Positions 33,072-42,066 of a stretch of 64,000 nt of DNA are shown here, one piece after another. Under the pieces are notes generated by a model. It saw only the letters and a program-made list of their open reading frames with translations, did not search any database and was not told the origin of the DNA. The translations under genes were made by a program, and so were the position numbers. Position 1 is the stretch's first letter; each line of letters opens with the position of its first letter. Origin of the DNA: JALHUB01 sp050010555. GTDB lineage: Bacteria; Chloroflexota; Dehalococcoidia; DSTF01; JALHUB01. The DNA lies in assembly GCA_050010555.1 (NCBI GenBank), contig JBEKKV010000003.1, positions 1-64,000 on the forward strand, written 5' to 3'.

Positions 33072-34603
33072 CAGGAGCCGCCTCCCGCGGTGGGAACGCC
33101 GGCAGTCTCGCGCGGGCCGCTGTCCTTCTTTCCCGTCTGCACGACCCAGAGGGCAGCTTTGCGCGATGCGGGTATGCTGATAACGATCCGCAGGAAGGTC
33201 CGCGTGACCAGGATCGCTGAGAACATGCTTATAAGAACACCTATCGCGAGAGTCAGCGCGAAGCCCTTGACCAGGCTGGCGCCGAACTGATCGCCGAACC
33301 AGAAGAGGATAGCGCAGGTGATGAGCGTCGAGATGTTACTGTCGCGAATGGACGACCAGGCGCGGTTGAAACCTTCCTCCAGGGCGACGACAAGACTACG
33401 TCCTATACGAACCTCTTCTTTCATGCGCTCGAATATCAGGATATTGGCGTCCACGGCCATACCGATCGAAAGGACGAAGGCGGCGATGCCGGAAAGCGTT
33501 AGAGTGACGGGCCAGAGCTTAAAGACGGCAAGCAGGACTGTCGCGTAGACCGACAGGGCGACCGCCGCCACGAAGCCCGGCAGGCGGTAGTACAGGATCA
33601 TGAAGAGCATGATGACGAGCATGGCGATCTCGCCGGCGATGACGCTCTTCTGGACGGAGTCATGGCCGAGCGTGGCGTCGACGTTCTCGCTCTGGACGAC
33701 CTTCAGCGGGACGGGGAAGGCGCCGGCCTTGAGCAGCTTGGCAAGGGTCTGCGCGTCGGTCAGCCTCATGCCGGTGATCTGGCCGTTGCCCTTGATCACG
33801 GACTGAATCGTCGGCGCGTCAACGTGCCCGCTAGCGTCTTGGATCGGCTTGCCATCGAGGAAGATGCCCATGGGCTCGTGGAGGAGACGGGTGGTGATCT
33901 GCTCAAAGAGGTGGGCGCCCTCGCTGTTGAACGTGAAGTCGATGACAGGTTGGTTTGCCTGATCGGCGCTGAGGTAGGCGTTCGTAAGGTACTGACCCGT
34001 GAGCGGGACGACCTGGCCGTCTTCGGTGGTCGCTGTCGCGGTCACCCAATCGACACTATCGAGGCTGGGGATCTGGCTTTCCGGAACGTACGTATCAGTG
34101 CCATCGGCCTGCAAGATGGCGACGTTGCCGTTGGCGTCTCGCTTCATCTCGCGGAATTCCAGGAGGGCGGTCTTGCCAATCTCCGCCATGGCCTGTTCAG
34201 CCGTTAGACCCGGGATCTGGACTGCGATCCTGTTGCCCTGCCGCTGTATCTCGGACTCGGCGACACCGAACGTGTTGATGCGGCGTTCGATGATGTTCAT
34301 GGCGCTGCTGAGCGCGTCGTCGAGGCTAGTGCCAGCCGGCGCATTCGACAGGTCAGGTTCGAGCACAAGGCGCGTGCCGCCCTTGAGGTCGAGGCCGAGG
34401 GTCATGGCGCGACGCTTCAGGTCGACCTTCTGAATCGAGTCGCCGCTGAGCTTGACGAAGGGCATGTCTATCCCCTTGCCTTCAGGCCAGGGGATAGCGC
34501 CGGGCAGGTAGTGCCACGGCTCTGAGGGCCACATGACGATGAGTGAGAAGGCCGCGAGCAGGACGATGAATGCTAGCAGTATTCTATCGGTCGTGCGATG
34601 CAA
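33071..34603 (-). CDS. secD: Protein translocase subunit SecD
   Basis: 510 residues, TTG start. The first helix is followed by LGLDLKGGTRLVLE, the SecD signature; the large P1 outer domain fills residues 70-300; then GAFPVPLKVV and the six-helix block with SIGMAVDANILIFERMKEE. It works with SecF in proton-driven protein export. First gene of the secDF pair; a TATAAT lies 24 nt upstream of the start. Confidence 0.95.
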   Translation of the reverse strand: MHRTTDRILLAFIVLLAAFSLIVMWPSEPWHYLPGAIPWPEGKGIDMPFVKLSGDSIQKVDLKRRAMTLGLDLKGGTRLVLEPDLSNAPAGTSLDDALSSAMNIIERRINTFGVAESEIQRQGNRIAVQIPGLTAEQAMAEIGKTALLEFREMKRDANGNVAILQADGTDTYVPESQIPSLDSVDWVTATATTEDGQVVPLTGQYLTNAYLSADQANQPVIDFTFNSEGAHLFEQITTRLLHEPMGIFLDGKPIQDASGHVDAPTIQSVIKGNGQITGMRLTDAQTLAKLLKAGAFPVPLKVVQSENVDATLGHDSVQKSVIAGEIAMLVIMLFMILYYRLPGFVAAVALSVYATVLLAVFKLWPVTLTLSGIAAFVLSIGMAVDANILIFERMKEEVRIGRSLVVALEEGFNRAWSSIRDSNISTLITCAILFWFGDQFGASLVKGFALTLAIGVLISMFSAILVTRTFLRIVISIPASRKAALWVVQTGKKDSGPRETAGVPTAGGGS

Positions 34604-34626
34604 TGCTGTTAGCCGGCTCCCATCTG

Positions 34627-34632
34627 ATTATA
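34627..34632 (-). promoter_or_regulatory. -10 box upstream of secD
   Basis: Minus strand TATAAT in the 194-base gap between cca and secD. No good -35 at 16-18 nt. Confidence 0.4.
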
Positions 34633-34797
34633 AGCGGTTGTCGCGCTCCGATTCGCCCCGTCCGTGGGCCCGCTCGATGCCGTCCCTCTCGCACCGTTTG
34701 CAGAACTACGATTACTACTATAGCGTCGCAAAGGCTTACGCGCCAGCCAACTTCCGGCTTTCTTTTGTTTCTAAAACGCATCGGAGGGCGATTGGTT

Positions 34798-36315
34798 TCA
34801 GCGAGAGGCCGCTTTCGGGGAAGAGGCTTTGGCGAGGAAGACACGGCGAGCGAGATCGAGCGCCTCTTCGCGCGTGGAGATTTCGCCCAGGGCGCGCGCT
34901 TCTTCGATGGCGGCGAGCAGGCGGCCGACGAGCGGGCCGGGAGCGATGTCGAGCTCGTTCATTACGTCTTCACCGGTGACGAGGCGCGCCGGCAGCGCAG
35001 GCGGTAGCTCCAGGTAGTAGCGCCCGAGAACGTAGCTCACGAAGGCGACGTGCTTTCTCCAGGCCTGGAGGTGCAGGCGCGGGCCGCGTGCAGCCAGGTG
35101 GTCGGCGAGCGTGAGGAAGAGGACGTCGAGCGCGGCGTCGGCGGTGTCGCGGAAGAAGCGGTAGACGGCGCGCTGGGTGGGCGGGCCTTCGTTGCTCATC
35201 TGGCCGGGTCGCAGGTGGCTTTCAACGATTGTGGCGACGAGGCGCGTCTCGACATTGCTGAAGCGGAGGCGCTGTATCATCAACGCGGACTTCTCGGCGC
35301 CGAGGTCGACGTGGCCGAGGAAGCGGATGCGGCCGGTGCGGTCGGGCGCCTTCGTCTCCGGCTTGGCGATATCGTGGAGGAGGCCGGCCAGCTTGAGCAG
35401 CGTGGCCCGCGATCTTCCTTCGACAAGCTCTTCGCGAAAGTGCTCGCGAACGCCGGGCAGCCAGGCCAGTTGCTCCCAAAGCTCGCGCCAGAATGCGCTC
35501 TCGCGGCCGCCGGCGGGCTCCTTTTCGGCGAGCATGAAATCGAGCGCGACGACCGTCTCGATAAGGTGGTCGAAGACGTCCCAGTGGTGCTCCTTCGGCT
35601 GGGTGACGCCGCGACAGGCCGTTACCTCGGGCAGCACTCGCTCCAGCAGGCCAAGGGCGTCGAGCAGACGGAGGGACGCGCCGGACTCGCGCGTGGCCAT
35701 GATGCGGGCGATCTCGTCACGCTTGCGCTCCGGCGCGACGTGATCGAGGCACGCGGCGTCGCGACGGACGAGCGCCGCGGTGGTGTCGTCGAGAAAGAAG
35801 CCGATCTCGGCGCATAGCCGCACGGCACGCAGGAGGCGCAGGCCGTCGGCGCGGAAGACCCCGTCTCCCAGAACGCGGACGAGCCCCCGGTCGAGGTCAT
35901 CGACGCCGCCGAAGGGGTCGATCAGCGGTTGCGGCGCGCGACGGGACGCGGCAGCCAGCGGCAGGGCCAGGGCGTCGATGGTGAAGTCGCGGGTGGCCAG
36001 GTCGGATTCGATATCGCCGCGAAGTCGTGTTATGTCGAGGTAGCTGACGGCGGCGCCTTCGGGCAGGACCACGCGCATGATGCCACGCTCCTCGTCGAGG
36101 GGGAAGGCGCGGCCCCCGGTGGCTTCGGCTGAAAGCTGCGCCAGCAGGGCCGGCTCGCCGGCGAGGGCGATGTCGATGTCGCGGGCGGGGCGGTCGAGCA
36201 GGAGATCGCGGAGGTAGCCGCCGGCGACATAGCCGTCGGCATCGTGGCGGAGCCAGACGCGTCGCAAATCGGCGAGGAGACGGCGAACGGGCGCGGGAAG
36301 TGATACGCGCGTCAT
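34798..36315 (-). CDS. cca: tRNA nucleotidyltransferase (CCA-adding type) with HD domain
   Basis: 505 residues. Class II nucleotidyltransferase head with GGYLRDLLLDRPARDIDIAL (the GG...DxD catalytic site) and RDFTIDALAL; the FRADGLRLLRAVR motif of the neck; then an HD domain with LLHDIAKPET. It adds or repairs the CCA end of tRNA; the HD domain usually gives phosphohydrolase activity on tRNA ends. Chloroflexota can split CC- and A-adding roles over two enzymes, so a partial role or a poly(A) polymerase is an alternative. It follows def by 21 nt in the same operon. Confidence 0.88.
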   Translation of the reverse strand: MTRVSLPAPVRRLLADLRRVWLRHDADGYVAGGYLRDLLLDRPARDIDIALAGEPALLAQLSAEATGGRAFPLDEERGIMRVVLPEGAAVSYLDITRLRGDIESDLATRDFTIDALALPLAAASRRAPQPLIDPFGGVDDLDRGLVRVLGDGVFRADGLRLLRAVRLCAEIGFFLDDTTAALVRRDAACLDHVAPERKRDEIARIMATRESGASLRLLDALGLLERVLPEVTACRGVTQPKEHHWDVFDHLIETVVALDFMLAEKEPAGGRESAFWRELWEQLAWLPGVREHFREELVEGRSRATLLKLAGLLHDIAKPETKAPDRTGRIRFLGHVDLGAEKSALMIQRLRFSNVETRLVATIVESHLRPGQMSNEGPPTQRAVYRFFRDTADAALDVLFLTLADHLAARGPRLHLQAWRKHVAFVSYVLGRYYLELPPALPARLVTGEDVMNELDIAPGPLVGRLLAAIEEARALGEISTREEALDLARRVFLAKASSPKAASR

Positions 36316-36336
36316 GATGCTTCCTGGGGGCCGGCG

Positions 36337-36837
36337 CTACTCCTCGGCGACGGCGGCCTCTTCGCGGACTTCGATGCGCTTTAGCTGGTCGGGGCTGTCC
36401 AGGTAGTCGATGTAAAGGACGCCCTCCAGGTGGTCCATTTCATGCTCGAGGGCCTGGGCGAGAAGGTCGTCGCGGGCCTTGACTCGGAAAGGGCGGCCTT
36501 CGCGGTTGAGCGCCTTGACGGTGACGGCCTCGGAGCGCGTTATCTCGGCGGCGTAACCCGGCACGGAGAGACAGGCTTCTTCGAGGCGTCGCTCGCCGGA
36601 GCGCTTGACGAACTGGGGGTTGATGAGGACGATGACCTCTTCCTCCGGTATGCCGATTACGGCGATGCGCTCGGACCGGCCTACCTGGGGCGCTGCCAGG
36701 CCGACGCCGTGAGCGTCATGCATCGTCTCGACCATGTCGTCGATGAGGCGTTGGACGGAGGCGTCGATCTTGCGAACGGCGTGGGTCTTGTGCCGCAGGG
36801 CGGGGTCGCCGACGAGTCGGAGTGGCAGGACAGCCAA
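36337..36837 (-). CDS. def: Peptide deformylase
   Basis: 166 residues from a TTG start that fits the family beginning VLPLRLVGDPALR. Motif 1 GVGLAAPQVG, motif 2 EACLSVPG (Ala where most enzymes have Gly), motif 3 HEMDHLEG with the metal-binding HExxH. Removes the formyl group from new proteins. AAGGAG lies 11 nt upstream of the TTG. The longer frame to 36999 runs through non-coding spacer. Operon: trmD, rplS, def, cca. Confidence 0.93.
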   Translation of the reverse strand: MAVLPLRLVGDPALRHKTHAVRKIDASVQRLIDDMVETMHDAHGVGLAAPQVGRSERIAVIGIPEEEVIVLINPQFVKRSGERRLEEACLSVPGYAAEITRSEAVTVKALNREGRPFRVKARDDLLAQALEHEMDHLEGVLYIDYLDSPDQLKRIEVREEAAVAEE

Positions 36838-36870
36838 GGTTCGGAGCGCTCCTTGTTGATCTATACATCT

Positions 36871-36899
36871 ATTGTAGCGGACTGTCGGAAGGACGAAAA
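36871..36899 (-). promoter_or_regulatory. Possible internal promoter for def-cca
   Basis: Minus strand -10 TACAAT and a weak -35 TTTTCG with 17-nt spacing, in the unusually long 214-base gap between rplS and def. Confidence 0.35.
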
Positions 36900-36936
36900 G
36901 GAGCCGGAGCGTGAACCAGCAGCGGAGGAGGATTTC

Positions 36937-36991
36937 GGCGCGACGAGTCCGCCAAAGGCGGAGAAGGAGCGCAACGAGAACGCGATCAGCG
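36937..36991 (+). repeat. Intergenic repeat, copy 2
   Basis: Second copy of the element at 22769-22813: the same 11 bases, then a longer middle with CCGCC/GGCGG, then 23 bases with one mismatch. Lies between rplS and def. Confidence 0.5.
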
Positions 36992-37051
36992 TACGACACA
37001 ACGTCGCCACGAGCGATTCATGGAAGGGAACTAGTCGCGAGAAAGGGGAGA

Positions 37052-37405
37052 CTACTCGGGGCGGGCCGTCGTCTTCTCCTTGATGCGGGCGGCTTTTCCG
37101 GCCAGGCCGCGAAGATAGTACAGCCGGGCCCGTCGCACCTTGCCTCGCCGCGTGATCTCGATCTTCTCCAGGCGCGGCGAGTAGAGCATGAACGTGCGCT
37201 CGATGCCGACGCCGTGCGAGAGGCGGCGAACCGTGACGTTGGCGCTGGGTCCGCCACGTCGCGATCGGATCACGACGCCCTGGAAGACCTGCGTGCGTTC
37301 ACGGTCCCCCTCGACGACTTTGGCGCTCACCCTCACGGTATCGCCGATGCCGTAGGCGGCGATTTCCGGGTTCGTTTTCAGTTCGACTAGCGAGTTTGCA
37401 TCCAA
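37052..37405 (-). CDS. rplS: Ribosomal protein bL19
   Basis: 117 residues from a TTG (GGAG, 7-nt spacing), matching usual bL19 length. Family landmarks: GDTVRVSAKVVEGDRERTQ, FQGVVI, VRRLSHGVGIERTFMLYSP and RRGKVRRARLYYLRG. It sits at the 30S-50S interface near the decoding side. Follows trmD by 32 nt, the classical trmD-rplS order; rpsP and rimM, usually upstream, are not here. Confidence 0.95.
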   Translation of the reverse strand: MDANSLVELKTNPEIAAYGIGDTVRVSAKVVEGDRERTQVFQGVVIRSRRGGPSANVTVRRLSHGVGIERTFMLYSPRLEKIEITRRGKVRRARLYYLRGLAGKAARIKEKTTARPE

Positions 37406-37437
37406 GGCTTTGCTCCGTAGCCCATAGAGTAGCAGAA

Positions 37438-38175
37438 TCAGTCCTTTTCCGCCAGTGCTTCCGCTGCGAGGCGTTGCTCGGCTTGCGACAGGGCGACGCG
37501 CTCCAGCAGGTCGGGGCGGCGACGGCACGTGCGCAGGAGGCTCTGTTCGCGTCGCCACGCGGCGATCTGAGCGTGGTTGCCGGAGAGCAGCGGCTCCGGC
37601 ACCGACCAGCCGCGAAACTCGGCGGGGCGCGTGTACTGCGGGTACTCCAGCAACCCCTGCGCGTGCGACTCCTCGGCCAGCGAGTCCTCCGAGCCGAGAA
37701 CGCCTGGTAGGCGGCGCACCACGACGTCGATGAGCACCATCGCCGGCAGCTCGCCGCCGGAGAGCACGTAGTCGCCGATGCTGATCTCGTCGTCGACCAG
37801 GTACTCGCGCACGCGCTCGTCCACTCCCTCGTAGTGACCACAGACGAGGATGAGGCGCTCGCACGCCGACAACTCATCGCCGACCGCCTGCGTGAGGAGG
37901 CGGCCCTGTGGCGTCAGCAAGACGACCCGCGCCTTCCTTTCGTCCATGGCGGCCACGGCTTCGACGGCGTCAAACAGCGGCTCCGGCTTCATGACCATGC
38001 CAGGCCCGCCGCCGTACGGATAATCGTCTACGATATGATGCTTGTCTTTGCTGTAGTCGCGGATGTTGTGCAGGACGATTTCCACCCGGCCGCTTTCGAC
38101 TGCCCGGCCGAGGATGCTGGCCTGCAGCGGGCCGCTGAACATTTCCGGAAAGAGGGTGAGGACGTCGATGCGCAT
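37438..38175 (-). CDS. trmD: tRNA (guanine-37-N1) methyltransferase
   Basis: 245 residues. MRIDVLTLFPEMF at the start, LTPQGRLLTQ, LVCGHYEGVDERV and IGDYVLSGGELPAMVLID with the deep trefoil-knot SAM site. Methylates G37 of tRNAs reading CNN codons and so prevents frameshifts. First gene of the minus-strand trmD-rplS-def-cca unit, with its own promoter, divergent from mraZ. Confidence 0.95.
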   Translation of the reverse strand: MRIDVLTLFPEMFSGPLQASILGRAVESGRVEIVLHNIRDYSKDKHHIVDDYPYGGGPGMVMKPEPLFDAVEAVAAMDERKARVVLLTPQGRLLTQAVGDELSACERLILVCGHYEGVDERVREYLVDDEISIGDYVLSGGELPAMVLIDVVVRRLPGVLGSEDSLAEESHAQGLLEYPQYTRPAEFRGWSVPEPLLSGNHAQIAAWRREQSLLRTCRRRPDLLERVALSQAEQRLAAEALAEKD

Positions 38176-38259
38176 TGCTACTCCGGGTGGTCCTCGCTAC
38201 GGCCGCGGGCGGTGCGCACGGCGCGCTCCAGGATGGCCGTCATAATTCGAATCCGGCTC

Positions 38260-38288
38260 ATGATAGCACAGGCTCCGAGAATCTGAAA
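38260..38288 (-). promoter_or_regulatory. trmD promoter
   Basis: Minus strand -35 TTTCAG, 17-nt spacer, -10 TATCAT. Confidence 0.45.
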
Positions 38289-38310
38289 GCTACGTTACTT
38301 CCTCAAAAAC

Positions 38311-38327
38311 AGGGGGAAATGCCCCCT
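38311..38327 (-). terminator. Hairpin between trmD and mraZ promoters
   Basis: AGGGGG (38311-38316) and CCCCCT (38322-38327) with a 5-nt loop. Read leftward it is followed by TGTTTTTGAGG, so it could stop antisense transcription coming from mraZ before the trmD promoter. It also abuts the -35 box of mraZ. Confidence 0.45.
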
Positions 38328-38354
38328 TGACATGAAAAGGGTTTGTGGTAGCAT
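38327..38354 (+). promoter_or_regulatory. mraZ promoter (division and cell wall operon)
   Basis: -35 TTGACA, 16-nt spacer, -10 TAGCAT. First promoter of the cluster that runs to ftsZ. Confidence 0.6.
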
Positions 38355-38393
38355 GTGGGGAAGTGTGGGAAGAAGTGGCAGGGAATGGCACGC
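38354..38393 (+). promoter_or_regulatory. MraZ operator: four direct repeats with 10-bp period
   Basis: TGG triplets at 38356, 38366, 38376 and 38386, each followed by G/C and A/G, give four repeats exactly 10 bp apart (TGGGG, TGGGA, TGGCA, TGGCA). They start at the -10 end and cover the expected start of transcription. MraZ is known to bind TGGG-type direct repeats at this spacing in its own promoter. Confidence 0.65.
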
Positions 38394-38426
38394 TTGCCTC
38401 GCTGGCCCACCAGTCTGGGCGGGAAA

Positions 38427-38858
38427 ATGGTATTTCGCGGGACTTTCAAGTACAGCTTGGACAATCGGGGAAGGATCCCCCTTCCCGCCCGCTTCCGCGC
38501 GTCCTTCGGCAACGGCGTCGTGCTCGTAGAGAACCGGGAGGGATGCGTCCAGGTCTACAGCGCCGATGCCTACGAGAAGGAGGCGGAATTCCTCCTGAAC
38601 CAGCCGCCGAACCGCCGGAAAGTGCGTCTGCTGCGGCGGGGGTTCTTCGCCAACTCCTTCGATGCGGACATAGACGGACAGGGCCGCATCCTGTTGCCAC
38701 CACACCTGCGTCAGCATGGCGACCTCAACGGACAGGTGGTGGTCGTGGGCTGCGGCGGATACCTGGAGATCTGGAGTCCGCAGCGCTGGGCCGCCCAGCA
38801 ACAGGAGATAGACGCCCGGTACGACGCTGACCTGGAGTCGATGGAAGAGCGGCCATGA
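38427..38858 (+). CDS. mraZ: Transcriptional regulator MraZ
   Basis: 143 residues, two SpoVT/AbrB-like halves: FRGTFKYSLDNRGRIPLPARF and DADIDGQGRILLPPHLR. The ATG at 38427 gives the expected MraZ beginning (MVFRGTF); an upstream frame from 38355 would run through the operator repeats and adds unrelated residues. MraZ represses its own operon by binding the direct repeats just upstream. Its stop overlaps the rsmH start (ATGA). Confidence 0.93.
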   Translation: MVFRGTFKYSLDNRGRIPLPARFRASFGNGVVLVENREGCVQVYSADAYEKEAEFLLNQPPNRRKVRLLRRGFFANSFDADIDGQGRILLPPHLRQHGDLNGQVVVVGCGGYLEIWSPQRWAAQQQEIDARYDADLESMEERP

Positions 38859-39787
38859 CGGTAGTGATGATGACAGCAATCCATATTCCGGTAATGGTGC
38901 GAGAGGTCCTCGACGGACTGGCAGTGCGGCCCGGCGCCAACTACGTCGACGGGACGGTAAGTGAGGGCGGCCACGCCGAGGCCATCCTGGAAGCGGGCGG
39001 CCGGCTTCTCGGCATCGACCGCGATCCGGGTGCGTTGGCAGTCGCGTCGGAGCGATTGAGCCCTTACGGCGACCGCGTGGCGCTGGTTGAAGGGAACTAC
39101 GTGGAGATGGCGGCCATATGCCGTCGCCACGGATTCGCACCCGTCGATGGGATTCTGCTGGACCTCGGCGTCTCGTCCTTCCAACTGGAACACGGACGGC
39201 GCGGCTTCAGTTTCAATCGCGAGGGGCCGCTGGACATGCGTTTCAGCCCCACACACACGCTCACCGCGGACGACATCGTCAACGGGTACCGGGAGGAAGA
39301 CCTGGCGGACCTGATCTGGCGTTTCGGAGAGGAACGCCGCAGCCGCCGCATCGCCCGCTGCATCGTTCAGCAGCGACCGATCCTCACCACGACTCAGTTG
39401 GCCCGAGCCGTCGAGCAGGCCGTGGGCAAGAGGGGTCAAAGCGTTACCCACCCCGCCACCAGAACGTTCTTAGCCCTTCGTATTGCGGTAAACCAAGAGC
39501 TAGCCCACCTAGCTGCCGCGCTTGAAGAAGCCCACGGTCTGCTCGACGGCTCCGGCTCCCGGCTCGCGGTCATCTCCTACCATTCGTTGGAGGACCGCAT
39601 TGTCAAGGAGTTCATGCGGAGAGAGGCAAGCGATTGCATCTGTCCGCCGGAAACTCCCACCTGCACCTGCGATCATCGGGCGACAATTCGCCTCGTGACC
39701 CGAAAGCCGCTTCGGCCTTCGGACCTGGAGGTGCTGATTAACCCGCGCTCTCGCAGCGCCCGATTGCGAGTCGCGGAAAAGCTGTAG
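38855..39787 (+). CDS. rsmH: 16S rRNA m4C1402 methyltransferase RsmH (MraW)
   Basis: 310 residues. HIPVMVREVLDGL at the start, YVDGTVSEGGHAEAIL for SAM binding, LGVSSFQLEHGRRGFSF, and ISYHSLEDRIVKEFM near the end. Methylates N4 of C1402 in the ribosomal P site. Start ATG overlaps the mraZ stop; internal ATGs at 38867 and 38870 are alternatives close to the conserved start. Confidence 0.95.
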   Translation: MTVVMMTAIHIPVMVREVLDGLAVRPGANYVDGTVSEGGHAEAILEAGGRLLGIDRDPGALAVASERLSPYGDRVALVEGNYVEMAAICRRHGFAPVDGILLDLGVSSFQLEHGRRGFSFNREGPLDMRFSPTHTLTADDIVNGYREEDLADLIWRFGEERRSRRIARCIVQQRPILTTTQLARAVEQAVGKRGQSVTHPATRTFLALRIAVNQELAHLAAALEEAHGLLDGSGSRLAVISYHSLEDRIVKEFMRREASDCICPPETPTCTCDHRATIRLVTRKPLRPSDLEVLINPRSRSARLRVAEKL

Positions 39788-39821
39788 CCAAGGATACTCC
39801 GCATAGACAGGTCTGGCAAGC

Positions 39822-40259
39822 ATGTCCGCACTCGACCGGCTTATAGCGCGACCACTGCCAAGGCCGCTTCCCCGGATAACGGGCGTTCGGCCGGCGCTGC
39901 TCATCGCTTTCCTGGTCGTTGCTTCCGTGGGACTCCTGCAGGTCTTCCAGATAAGCAACGCGACGACCAACGATTATACCCTGCAGCAACTGGAGCAGGA
40001 GCAATTCGATAAGCAGGCGGAGGTGCACCAGTTGGAGGCGGAAGTGTCGCTGCTGACGTCGATCGATCGAATCGATCAGGAGGCGCGCGGACGGCTGGGC
40101 ATGGTGCCGGCGACATCAACAATGACACTTGAGGTGCACAAGCAGCCGCCGGCGGAGCAACTGGTGCCGCTGCGGTTCATCACAACGAGCAGTACGGCGA
40201 AAGTCGAGTCGCGTTCCTGGTGGCAGAAGCTTCTCGGAATGGTGCCCCTCGCGGGTTAG
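39822..40259 (+). CDS. FtsL/DivIC-like division protein
   Basis: 145 residues: basic N-terminus, one transmembrane helix (about 24-46), then a heptad-rich coiled coil (QQLEQEQFDKQAEVHQLEAE) and ASIDR-like ending IDRIDQEARGRLGMV. This is the layout of FtsL/FtsB/DivIC, single-pass proteins that link FtsQ to the septal synthase. Position between rsmH and ftsI is the usual ftsL place. Sequence identity within the family is always low, so the exact name is inferred from layout and position. Confidence 0.75.
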   Translation: MSALDRLIARPLPRPLPRITGVRPALLIAFLVVASVGLLQVFQISNATTNDYTLQQLEQEQFDKQAEVHQLEAEVSLLTSIDRIDQEARGRLGMVPATSTMTLEVHKQPPAEQLVPLRFITTSSTAKVESRSWWQKLLGMVPLAG

Positions 40260-40321
40260 ACGGAACGGCCTCTGCCTCGGCTCGGTGGGTCAGAGGACGA
40301 AATCGATAGCTGGAGCCTGAC

Positions 40322-42052
40322 ATGCCAGAACGAATGGCGCGGGTCTCCTGGCGACTCCTCCTGTTGGGGGCGATTTTCTGCGCCCTCAGCGTTTTCGTCG
40401 TCGGCCGCCTCGCGCAGCTTCAGATACTCAGCCACGGCCATTACGCGGCGGAGGCGGAAAACGAGCACCAGGGCACCGACACGGTGCTTCCTCCTCGCGG
40501 CGCCATCCTGGACAGGGACGGCTATCCTCTTGCGCTCACCCTGGACACATATGACATCTACATAAGTCGTCAAGTATGGCAAGATAAGCAGGTGGCGGCG
40601 AACGGCACGCAGGCGCTGGCTTCCGTGCTGGGCAAGACGCCGGAGGACATACAGTCGGCGTTGGGGTCGGACACTGAGGGCGACGCGCTCATCGCCGCCG
40701 GCGTCAGCTACGACGTGGGAAAGAAGATCATCGATATGGGCCTGCCCGGCGTTAAGGCAACGGCGGGGATCCAGCGCTTCCATCCGGAAGGCGACCTGGC
40801 ATCTGCCTTGCTCGGCTTCGTCGGAAAGGACGAGACGGGGCTTAGCGGCCTGGAGGCTGACCTTCAGGACGAGCTTGGCGGGCAGCCCGGCACGGTCTAC
40901 TACGAACGCGACAGCATGGGCAATCCGATCCCGTTTGGCTACACCCAGATTACGAAGTCGGAGCCGGCGTCGGACGTACGGCTGACTATCGACCGCTTCA
41001 TCCAGCAGGCGGCGGAGCAATCGCTGGATGAGGCGATCCAGACGAACGACGCGTCGGGCGGGACGATTATCGTCATGGACCCGAAGACGGGCGCGATCAT
41101 GGCTATGGCAAGCCGCCCCAGCTTCAAGCTGAGCCAGCTCGACCTGTCGAATGATAGCCAGGAGGACCTGTACCGCGACCGCGCCGTCACGGACCTCTAC
41201 GAGCCGGGCTCCGTCATGAAGCTTGTAACAATGTCGGCGGCGGTCGACCTGGGGCTGGTCACGCCAGACACGACCTACGACGACACCGGCACGGCTTACG
41301 TCGGCGGCTACGCCATCCAGAACTGGGACTTCTCGGTCAACGGCACGACGACGATGACGCAGGTGCTACAGAAAAGCCTCAACACCGGCGCCGTCTGGGT
41401 CAGCCAGCTCCTTGGGCCGGACAATTTCTACCAATACATCAAGCGGTTCGGCTTCGGCGAGCCAACGGGCGTCGGCCTGAGCGGCGAAGCGGCGGGCCAG
41501 GTGCGCGACAGCGAGTCGCCGGACTGGACCCCTTCTGACCTGGCGACGAACTCTTTCGGCCAGGGCATAAACGTCACACCGCTGCAGATGATAACGGCGG
41601 TCGCGGCGATCGCCAACGGCGGCATGCTCATGAAGCCGTACATCGTCCAGCAAGTCGTCGGGCCGAATGGCACCAAGACGACACAGCCACAGCCGGTGCG
41701 GCAGGCTATCTCCGAGCAGACGGCCAGCACGCTGACGACGATGATGAACGCCGTGGTGGAGGGCGTGCCCGGGAACCTGGCGAGGATTCAGGGTTATCAC
41801 GTAGCGGGGAAGACCGGAACCGCTTATATTTCGGTGCCCGGCGGGTACGCGCCCGACAGGGTTATCACCTCCTTCATCGGCTTCGCCCCGGTGAGCGATC
41901 CACGGATGATCGTTCTGGTGAAGATCGATGAGCCGCAGGAAGCGCAACTTGGGGGCACTGTGGCAGCCCCGGTCTTCGCTGAACTGGCCCCGAAAATCCT
42001 CAGCTATCTCGGCGTTCCGCCCGATGCAGACGCGTCGGTGCAGGGCCAGTAG
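40322..42052 (+). CDS. ftsI: Septal peptidoglycan transpeptidase FtsI (PBP3-type)
   Basis: 576 residues. N-terminal membrane anchor (about 10-32), dimerisation domain beginning PPRGAILDRDG, then the transpeptidase domain with S297-VMK (catalytic Ser and Lys300), S352-L-N and K497-TG. It cross-links septal peptidoglycan together with FtsW, which lies farther on in the cluster. No PASTA domain follows. Presence of all three active-site motifs argues that the wall is really cross-linked in this organism. Confidence 0.93.
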   Translation: MPERMARVSWRLLLLGAIFCALSVFVVGRLAQLQILSHGHYAAEAENEHQGTDTVLPPRGAILDRDGYPLALTLDTYDIYISRQVWQDKQVAANGTQALASVLGKTPEDIQSALGSDTEGDALIAAGVSYDVGKKIIDMGLPGVKATAGIQRFHPEGDLASALLGFVGKDETGLSGLEADLQDELGGQPGTVYYERDSMGNPIPFGYTQITKSEPASDVRLTIDRFIQQAAEQSLDEAIQTNDASGGTIIVMDPKTGAIMAMASRPSFKLSQLDLSNDSQEDLYRDRAVTDLYEPGSVMKLVTMSAAVDLGLVTPDTTYDDTGTAYVGGYAIQNWDFSVNGTTTMTQVLQKSLNTGAVWVSQLLGPDNFYQYIKRFGFGEPTGVGLSGEAAGQVRDSESPDWTPSDLATNSFGQGINVTPLQMITAVAAIANGGMLMKPYIVQQVVGPNGTKTTQPQPVRQAISEQTASTLTTMMNAVVEGVPGNLARIQGYHVAGKTGTAYISVPGGYAPDRVITSFIGFAPVSDPRMIVLVKIDEPQEAQLGGTVAAPVFAELAPKILSYLGVPPDADASVQGQ

Positions 42053-42066
42053 CCGTTGCATTTGCC

